From: Bacteroidota bacterium
Lineage (GTDB): Bacteria > Bacteroidota > Bacteroidia > Cytophagales > Cyclobacteriaceae
NCBI GenBank assembly: GCA_023412765.1
Contig: JAEZBX010000103.1
Coordinates: 1-18,659 of the forward strand
Direction of reading: 5' to 3'
Length of the DNA: 18,659 nucleotides
A model generated the notes under the pieces. That model saw only the letters and a program-made list of their open reading frames with translations, made no database searches and was not told the DNA's origin. Every line of letters begins with the position of its first letter. Positions within the stretch are counted from its first letter, which is position 1. Below, piece by piece: positions 14,146-18,659 of this stretch. The translations under genes were made by a program, and so were the position numbers.

Positions 14146-14961
14146 TTAAGAGTTTAAGCGTGTTAGATGGGGTGTCATCTGCTTCTGAAGTTTTGAGGCC
14201 TCGAAGGCAGCTTGTTTAGCAAAATCCTTGTCAGAAGAGGCGTAGATGATTGATCTCGCAGCATTTATTAGCAATCCGCATTCCTTGTTCATCCCATGTT
14301 GCATGATCAGATCCAAATCTCCGCCCTGTGCCCCCACTCCTGGTACCAGGAAAAAATGTTCGGGGGCCAGTGCACGGATATGTCGCATTTTTTCCGGATG
14401 GGTTGCTCCAACAACATACATTAGCTCATCGGGCGTCGCCCACGCCTGTGACCTTACGATCACCTCTTCGTATAATGTGCGTCCTGAAACCAGCTCCATT
14501 GTTTGGAAGTCGTTGCTTCCCGGGTTAGAGGTATGTGCCAATAGGATTACCCATTTCCCCTTGAGCAGGAATGGTTTCACTGAATCTTCTCCCATATACG
14601 GTGCTACTGTAATGGAATGAAAATTCATTTCTTTAAAAAAAGCCTGAGCGTATAATGCCGAGGTATTCCCTATATCGCCGCGCTTGGCATCTGCAATTGT
14701 GAAAATATCGTCTGGAATATAATCAAGTGTCCGTTGCAGACTTTCCCATCCTCTTGGTCCAAGAGCCTCATAGAAAGCAACGTTTGGTTTGTATGCTACA
14801 CAGTAACTATGCGTCGCATCAATGATTTGCTTATTGAATTCAAATATCGGATCGCTGGATGAAGTTAAATGCTTTGGAATTTTATTGAGGTCGGTATCAA
14901 GACCAATACAAAGGCAGGAATTTTTCTTTTGGATTTGTTTGAAGAGCTGTTCCCTCGTCAT
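14146..14961 (-). CDS. pyrF: Orotidine 5'-phosphate decarboxylase, type 2
   Basis: The protein has 271 residues, the length of the longer 'type 2' PyrF proteins. The N-terminal CLCIGLDTDLNKIP (17-29) binds substrate, and VAYKPNVAFYEALG (56-69) carries the family's Lys. The catalytic motif is DAKRGDIGNT (91-100; D91, K93, D96). TVAPYMGEDS and the phosphate-binding PGVGAQGGD near the C-terminal third are also present. It converts OMP to UMP, the last step of de novo pyrimidine synthesis, in the cytoplasm. No other pyr gene is adjacent. ATG start at 14961, and the leader 8 nt upstream consists of nine heptamers. The lolA-like gene lies upstream in the same direction with a 215-bp gap. Confidence 0.96.
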   Translation of the reverse strand: MTREQLFKQIQKKNSCLCIGLDTDLNKIPKHLTSSSDPIFEFNKQIIDATHSYCVAYKPNVAFYEALGPRGWESLQRTLDYIPDDIFTIADAKRGDIGNTSALYAQAFFKEMNFHSITVAPYMGEDSVKPFLLKGKWVILLAHTSNPGSNDFQTMELVSGRTLYEEVIVRSQAWATPDELMYVVGATHPEKMRHIRALAPEHFFLVPGVGAQGGDLDLIMQHGMNKECGLLINAARSIIYASSDKDFAKQAAFEASKLQKQMTPHLTRLNS

Positions 14962-14968
14962 CTTACTT

Positions 14969-15031
14969 CGGTATTCGTTATTCTTTAATCGTTATTCGTT
15001 ATTAGTTATCCGTTATTTGTTAATCGTTATC
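14969..15031. repeat. Tandem heptamer array, 9 units of CGTTATY type
   Basis: Nine units in perfect register: CGGTATT, CGTTATT, CTTTAAT, CGTTATT, CGTTATT, AGTTATC, CGTTATT, TGTTAAT, CGTTATC. It begins 8 nt upstream of the pyrF ATG. Its right end (15010-15033) is the reverse complement of 15152-15175 at 21 of 24 positions. Confidence 0.9.
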
Positions 15032-15152
15032 CGGAACATTCTAATTTTTCTGTGCGAATTACGAATTAGTAGATGTTAAATGAACGGTAAACGTATCCAT
15101 TAAATAACTCTTTTTCGCATATGGAAGTACGGGTAACCATAATCGAGCGAAC

Positions 15153-15173
15153 GAATAACGATTAACGAACAAC
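15153..15173. repeat. Heptamer array, 3 units of GAATAAC type, inverted relative to 14969-15031
   Basis: Units GAATAAC, GATTAAC and GAACAAC, preceded by TCGAGCGAAC (15143-15152). The array ends 3 nt before the stop codon of the lolA-like gene. With the array at 14969-15031 it encloses a unique 118-nt spacer. Confidence 0.8.
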
Positions 15174-15176
15174 GGC

Positions 15177-15818
15177 TCACCGAAGGTCGATAACTTCAAC
15201 CCCAGGATACTTTTTTGGATCAAACGTGAAGTAAGAATCCTCAACCTTAGAGTTCGGCGTAAACTTGGTAACGGAGTACTTAAAGCGGTTTCCACCCTTA
15301 TCAAACATTGTAAGTCCTTTTATCGTCCTGTCCTTTTTGCTGATAAACATCTTGATCTTGAAATATTGGGCATCCTTCTTTTCTGGAACAAGATCAATCT
15401 CGTCGCAGAGTACACCACCTTCTGATTTTTCCTGTAGGTATAAGTACTTAAAGTTCTTCTTATAAATCTCGTAGATCTTAAAAGGATTTATATCGTCCGA
15501 GTTGGGATCATAATTATCGATGTTCACTTCCTTTGCTTCCGGCAGATAAGTCCATACCGTGGCGCCGTTATTTATGACCTCCTGCTCAGGTAAAACCATG
15601 TGAAACTTCTCGTCCTTTACAGAAAGTTTGCCCTTAAATTCTTCGTTGACTTTCTCGACATCATTGGTTTGAGTAAAAGAGAAGTTCAATTCGTAAGATG
15701 GCAAAGATTTGTATTTTTCGCCCATTGCGTCCAGAACTTCCAAAGCTTTGGGATCGTATTGAGCGCTCGCAGAAATAATGGTCAGAATTGCCAGGGAAAC
15801 CGTTAGTAAATTTTTCAT
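15177..15818 (-). CDS. LolA-like outer-membrane lipoprotein carrier protein
   Basis: The protein has 213 residues with a signal peptide (1-19, ISASA followed by Q). The signal peptide lacks a lipobox Cys, so the mature protein should be soluble in the periplasm. The mature part follows the LolA pattern: YKSLPSYELNFSFTQT near 36-51, FKGKLSVKDEKFHMVLPEQEVINNGATVWTYLPEAKEV near 61-98, and DRTIKGLTMFDKGGNRFKYSVTKF near 163-186. LolA relatives ferry lipoproteins from the inner to the outer membrane. It lies 31 bp behind the ftsK stop, an arrangement seen in other Bacteroidota, and is probably transcribed from the ftsK promoter. The single Cys (about 139) is not part of a visible motif. Confidence 0.88.
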   Translation of the reverse strand: MKNLLTVSLAILTIISASAQYDPKALEVLDAMGEKYKSLPSYELNFSFTQTNDVEKVNEEFKGKLSVKDEKFHMVLPEQEVINNGATVWTYLPEAKEVNIDNYDPNSDDINPFKIYEIYKKNFKYLYLQEKSEGGVLCDEIDLVPEKKDAQYFKIKMFISKKDRTIKGLTMFDKGGNRFKYSVTKFTPNSKVEDSYFTFDPKKYPGVEVIDLR

Positions 15819-15849
15819 TCAGTAAGTAACTTAAAAATAGGGGACAAAG

Positions 15850-18339
15850 TCAAAACTGACTATGTTTTTCTCGTAGTGCAGTCAATAATTGTTCCAAACT
15901 CAGCTCATCCTTGATCAACACCTCCCGGGCTTTGCTGCCTTCGAATGGACCTACGACGCCTGCTGCCTCCAATTGATCTATCAATCTCCCCGCCCGATTG
16001 TAGCCAAGTTTTAGCTTTCGTTGGATCAGTGAGGTACTTCCCTGCTGATGCATTACTATTAGCTTGGCTGCCTCCTCGAACAACGCATCTCGGTCAGACA
16101 GGTCGACGCTTGATGGACCAGTCTCATCATCGCCCTCATATTCAGGAAGCATATAAGCAGAATCGTATCCCCGCTGAGACCCAATGAAATCACAAACTTT
16201 TTCAATTTCCGGCGTATCTACAAACGGACATTGGAGTCGAATGATGTCTGAGCCCGACGAAAGGAGCATATCTCCCTGGCCAACTAACTGATCAGCACCG
16301 CCTGTATCGAGAATAGTCCGTGAATCCACTTTCGAGGTAACCCGGAATGAAAGACGTGCTGGGAAGTTCGCCTTAATCACACCTGTTATAACGTTTACGG
16401 AAGGGCGTTGCGTAGCAACTACCAGGTGGATCCCAATTGCCCTTGCCAACTGGGCAAGCCGCGCAATTGGCGTTTCAACCTCTTTCCCAGCCGTCATCAT
16501 CAGGTCGGCCAACTCATCTATCACCAGAACAATGTATGGCAAGAAGCGGTGGCCTTCTTTTGGATTAAGCTTGCGGGACACAAATTTGGCGTTGTACTCT
16601 TTTAGATTTCTTGCACCTGCATCCTTCAAAATCTCGTATCGATTTTCCATCTCGATACAAAGCGAATTCAAAGTGTGAACCACTTTTCGTGTATCCGTTA
16701 TAATCGCTTCTTCGCTGTTTGGAAGCTTGGCCAGGTAATGCCTTTCCAATGTGGAATACAACGACATTTCGACCTTTTTCGGGTCGACCAGAACAAACTT
16801 CAGTTGAGAAGGATGTCGTTTATAAATTAAAGAAGTGAGTATGACGTTGAGCCCAACCGACTTTCCCTGCCCTGTTGCTCCTGCCACTAGCAAGTGAGGC
16901 ATCTTGGCGAGGTCAATCACCATCACTTCATTAGAAATGGTTTTTCCGAGAGCGATTGGTAATTCTTTGTCCGTTTTTGCAAAACTCTGAGTAGAGAACA
17001 CGGACCTGATGCTTACCATCTCGCGATTTTTATTCGGAACCTCAATACCAATTGTACCTTTCCCGGGAATAGGTGCGATAATCCTAATACCAAGTGCTGC
17101 CAAGCTTAGTGCGATGTCATCTTCCAGGTTCTTTATGCGCGAGATCTTAATACCAGCATCAGGTACTATTTCGTATAATGTTACCGTGGGACCTATAGTC
17201 GCTTTGATACTTTGAATACCAATCTTGAAATTTACAAGCGTGGCGACGATGCGATCTTTATTTTGGTTGAGTTCGTCTTGCGTGACACCAGCTTTACCGG
17301 TATCATACTCGTTGAGGAGTTCCAGTGGTGGAAACCGATAACCACTTAGATCTAACGTTGGATCATAAAGCCCCTGCTCTTCCACCAATTGCTCAGCCAA
17401 TTTTTCAGTTTCCAGATTTTCTTCAATGGTGAAAAGCAGCTCTTGTTTGGCCTCCTTTTTCACCGGCTCTACCTTTACAGCAGGTTTTGGAATTTCGATC
17501 TTTAATTCTTGCAAAGGCTTGACCAACTCTTTGACAGGTTCCTTCACCGCTTTTGCTTCTACAGGAAGAGCTTCAGCCACATCGTTGGTTTTTACCTCCA
17601 GTTTTTCTGTCCATTTGTCTTCATCGTCTGTGTACGAGGAAAATAGAGAATCACTTTCGTCTTTATCATCCTGGAGGATAGCATCGTTACCCATCGGCTT
17701 AGGATCATGGACAAAAAGCGGAATGGATGTGACGTTGAAGTAGAATACTATAAAAATGAAAAGGGATAGGATTAGGATCAGAAATGTTCCCCACCCGAAA
17801 AGGCCATTGCTTAACATAGCCAGGTTGTATCCCAGTCCGCCACCGAGAAAACTCCATTCGCTCGTCCCTTCGCTAATCATCGTCATATAGCCCAACAATA
17901 GGCTCAACCACAATCCGGAGAATACAGAAAAGACAGTGAATGAAAAGAGTCGTAGTAATTCACGGTCGAAGACGATCTTAAAACCGAAAAAGAACAACAC
18001 TGGAGGGATAAAGAACGCCGCGATACCAAACCATCGGAAGATCATGTAGTGGGAGACCACTGCACCATAGAGGCCTAGCCAGTTTTCGACTTCGTGTCCT
18101 GATTCCGACAGAGAAGTGTCACGCATTGCCTGAACAACACTTTCGTCTGCACGCCATGTGAACAGGTACGAAAGCATAGCCAAAAAAAGATAAAGTCCAA
18201 CGATCATTAAAAAAAATCCAAGCGCAAGCTTCAGGCGTGGGTCCTTATAAAAGGTGAACTTGAATTTGGAGGATGACTTACCCTTCTTTTCTTTCTCTGG
18301 CTTTCTAAAAGTATTTGACTTATATGTGTTTTGTGCCAT
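15850..18339 (-). CDS. ftsK: DNA translocase FtsK
   Basis: The protein has 829 residues. A basic N-terminus precedes four membrane segments (about 37-61, 104-124, 130-153, 183-204). An acidic and Lys/Glu/Pro-rich linker follows (about 215-325). The motor carries an alpha/beta region starting near 330 (LDLSGYRFPPLELL), the Walker A motif AGATGQGKS (486-494), FVLVDPKKVEMSLY (515-528), the Walker B motif VLVIDELADLMM (604-615) and VVATQRPSVNVITG (640-653). A winged-helix gamma domain (about 751-812, SLIQRKLKLGYNRAGRLIDQLE) would recognise polar chromosome signals. FtsK sits at the septum and clears the chromosome termini before division. ATG start at 18339; a full promoter lies just upstream. 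The lolA-like gene follows after 31 bp. Confidence 0.97.
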   Translation of the reverse strand: MAQNTYKSNTFRKPEKEKKGKSSSKFKFTFYKDPRLKLALGFFLMIVGLYLFLAMLSYLFTWRADESVVQAMRDTSLSESGHEVENWLGLYGAVVSHYMIFRWFGIAAFFIPPVLFFFGFKIVFDRELLRLFSFTVFSVFSGLWLSLLLGYMTMISEGTSEWSFLGGGLGYNLAMLSNGLFGWGTFLILILSLFIFIVFYFNVTSIPLFVHDPKPMGNDAILQDDKDESDSLFSSYTDDEDKWTEKLEVKTNDVAEALPVEAKAVKEPVKELVKPLQELKIEIPKPAVKVEPVKKEAKQELLFTIEENLETEKLAEQLVEEQGLYDPTLDLSGYRFPPLELLNEYDTGKAGVTQDELNQNKDRIVATLVNFKIGIQSIKATIGPTVTLYEIVPDAGIKISRIKNLEDDIALSLAALGIRIIAPIPGKGTIGIEVPNKNREMVSIRSVFSTQSFAKTDKELPIALGKTISNEVMVIDLAKMPHLLVAGATGQGKSVGLNVILTSLIYKRHPSQLKFVLVDPKKVEMSLYSTLERHYLAKLPNSEEAIITDTRKVVHTLNSLCIEMENRYEILKDAGARNLKEYNAKFVSRKLNPKEGHRFLPYIVLVIDELADLMMTAGKEVETPIARLAQLARAIGIHLVVATQRPSVNVITGVIKANFPARLSFRVTSKVDSRTILDTGGADQLVGQGDMLLSSGSDIIRLQCPFVDTPEIEKVCDFIGSQRGYDSAYMLPEYEGDDETGPSSVDLSDRDALFEEAAKLIVMHQQGSTSLIQRKLKLGYNRAGRLIDQLEAAGVVGPFEGSKAREVLIKDELSLEQLLTALREKHSQF

Positions 18340-18355
18340 TTAATTCCTCAATGCG

Positions 18356-18386
18356 CAAAACTAAAGAAAAAGTGCGGCGTTGACAA
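18356..18386 (-). promoter_or_regulatory. Promoter of ftsK (TTG, 20 nt, TAGTTTTG)
   Basis: On the minus strand TTG (complement of 18384-18386) is followed after 20 nt by TAGTTTTG (18363 to 18356), matching the Bacteroidota consensus in both boxes and spacing. Transcription would begin near 18349, giving only about 10 nt of leader before the ATG at 18339. The -33 box lies 3 nt from the edge of a heptamer array. Confidence 0.68.
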
Positions 18387-18388
18387 TT

Positions 18389-18427
18389 CGTTATTGATTC
18401 GTTATTCGTTATCCGTTAATAGTTATC
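18389..18427. repeat. Heptamer array, 5 units of CGTTATY type with one 4-nt interruption
   Basis: CGTTATT, then GATT, then CGTTATT, CGTTATC, CGTTAAT and AGTTATC. The unit sequence matches the array at 14969-15031. It lies directly upstream of the ftsK promoter and faces the inverse array at 18518-18545 over 90 nt. Confidence 0.8.
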
Positions 18428-18517
18428 AGTGGACTGCATGTTTAACATTGCTGACGTAATTCGATCAGTTTGTACACATTAAGATCTGGCGCACACCCAA
18501 ACTCTCGCCCGCACTAC

Positions 18518-18545
18518 GATTAACCATTAACAATTAACTATTAAT
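18518..18545. repeat. Heptamer array, 4 units of NATTAAC, ending at the group II intron
   Basis: Units GATTAAC, CATTAAC, AATTAAC and TATTAAT run in perfect register. The last base (18545) directly abuts the inferred 3' end of the group II intron (18546), so the array is the intron's downstream exon sequence and may have been interrupted by the insertion. Confidence 0.8.
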
Positions 18546-18659
18546 GTCGAGTAGCACCACAGGAGTTTCACCCGCAGGCTCTCACAGAACCGTACGTGAC
18601 AGTCTCCCGTCATACGGCTCTTACAGTTCAAGTCAGTCGTTTACGGTTTGAAACCGTAT
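18546..18659 (-). mobile_element. 3' end of a group II intron (retroelement), truncated by the window edge
   Basis: Read on the minus strand, the sequence holds a canonical domain V (18587-18620), then a domain VI-like region (about 18547-18586). It closes with CTACTCGAC, in which an unpaired A seven bases from the end can serve as branch point. This closing sequence and the GTACGGTTCTGTGAGAG junction are familiar from bacterial group II introns that encode an LtrA-type reverse transcriptase/maturase. The 3' end is placed at 18546. The remaining 39 nt (18621-18659) contain an inverted repeat TACGGTTT/AAACCGTA and no frame that can be assigned to the intron protein, so the reverse transcriptase, if present, lies beyond the window. 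Intron subclass is not determined. Confidence 0.88.
18587..18620 (-). ncRNA. Group II intron domain V catalytic hairpin
   Basis: The 34-nt minus-strand segment begins GAGCCGTAT and ends GTACGGTTC; these form a 9-bp lower stem with G-T wobbles. A 2-nt AC bulge precedes a 5-bp upper stem (GACGG/CTGTC) closed by a GAGA tetraloop. The AGC catalytic triad is in the first arm. This is exactly the domain V geometry required for splicing, so the intron core is intact here. Confidence 0.9.

Overview
The window looks like a chromosomal segment of a member of the Bacteroidota, most likely from the Cytophagales. Four things point there: the gene families (DUF3078, DUF2851, a LysM-rich MltD-type transglycosylase, ftsK followed directly by a lolA-like gene); promoters of the Bacteroidota type (TTG, about 20 nt, TAnnTTTG); the absence of Shine-Dalgarno sites before most starts; and AT-rich simple repeats between genes. 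The genus is not determined. Fifteen protein genes are supported. Thirteen lie on the minus strand. The two plus-strand genes are a gene end at the left edge (probably dnaX) and a small unknown gene at 9154-9405.

Layout. 1-126 is the gene end, convergent with a membrane sensor-like protein (282-1538, 7TM-DISM type without an output domain). A 327-bp gap without a convincing gene leads to a HerA-like ATPase of the DUF853 family (1866-3398). A set of hairpins, one of them terminator-like, separates this from a DUF3078 outer-membrane-type protein (3624-4538). Next come a stand-alone receiver protein (4577-4990), an MltD-like lytic transglycosylase (5117-6952) placed 13 bp behind an O-methyltransferase gene (6966-7601), and an M16 zinc protease (7734-8969) divergent from the small gene. 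Then follow a nucleoside phosphorylase with a GTG start (9461-10324), a PglD-like acyltransferase-fold protein (10534-11172) behind a polytopic membrane protein (11235-12512), DUF2851 (12728-14011), pyrF (14146-14961), and a probable ftsK-lolA operon (15177-18339). The right edge (18546-18659) is the 3' end of a group II intron on the minus strand, with a textbook domain V.

Functions are mostly housekeeping: chromosome translocation and division (FtsK, HerA), envelope maintenance (LolA, MltD-like, DUF3078, M16), pyrimidine metabolism (PyrF, the phosphorylase) and possibly surface glycan synthesis (the membrane protein and the PglD-like protein).

The most unusual feature is a set of intergenic repeat arrays that share a 7-bp period although their unit sequences differ (for example AGTAAGT, CGTTATT, GATTAAC). 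In four gaps, a left array of GTTA or GTAA type and a right array of TAAC type face each other across 30-150 nt of unique sequence. In two of these gaps the arrays touch the flanking start and stop codons. A 10-mer, TCGAGCGAAC, precedes the right array in two of them. The group II intron ends exactly at the last unit of one array. These look like a dispersed family of heptad-flanked intergenic elements.
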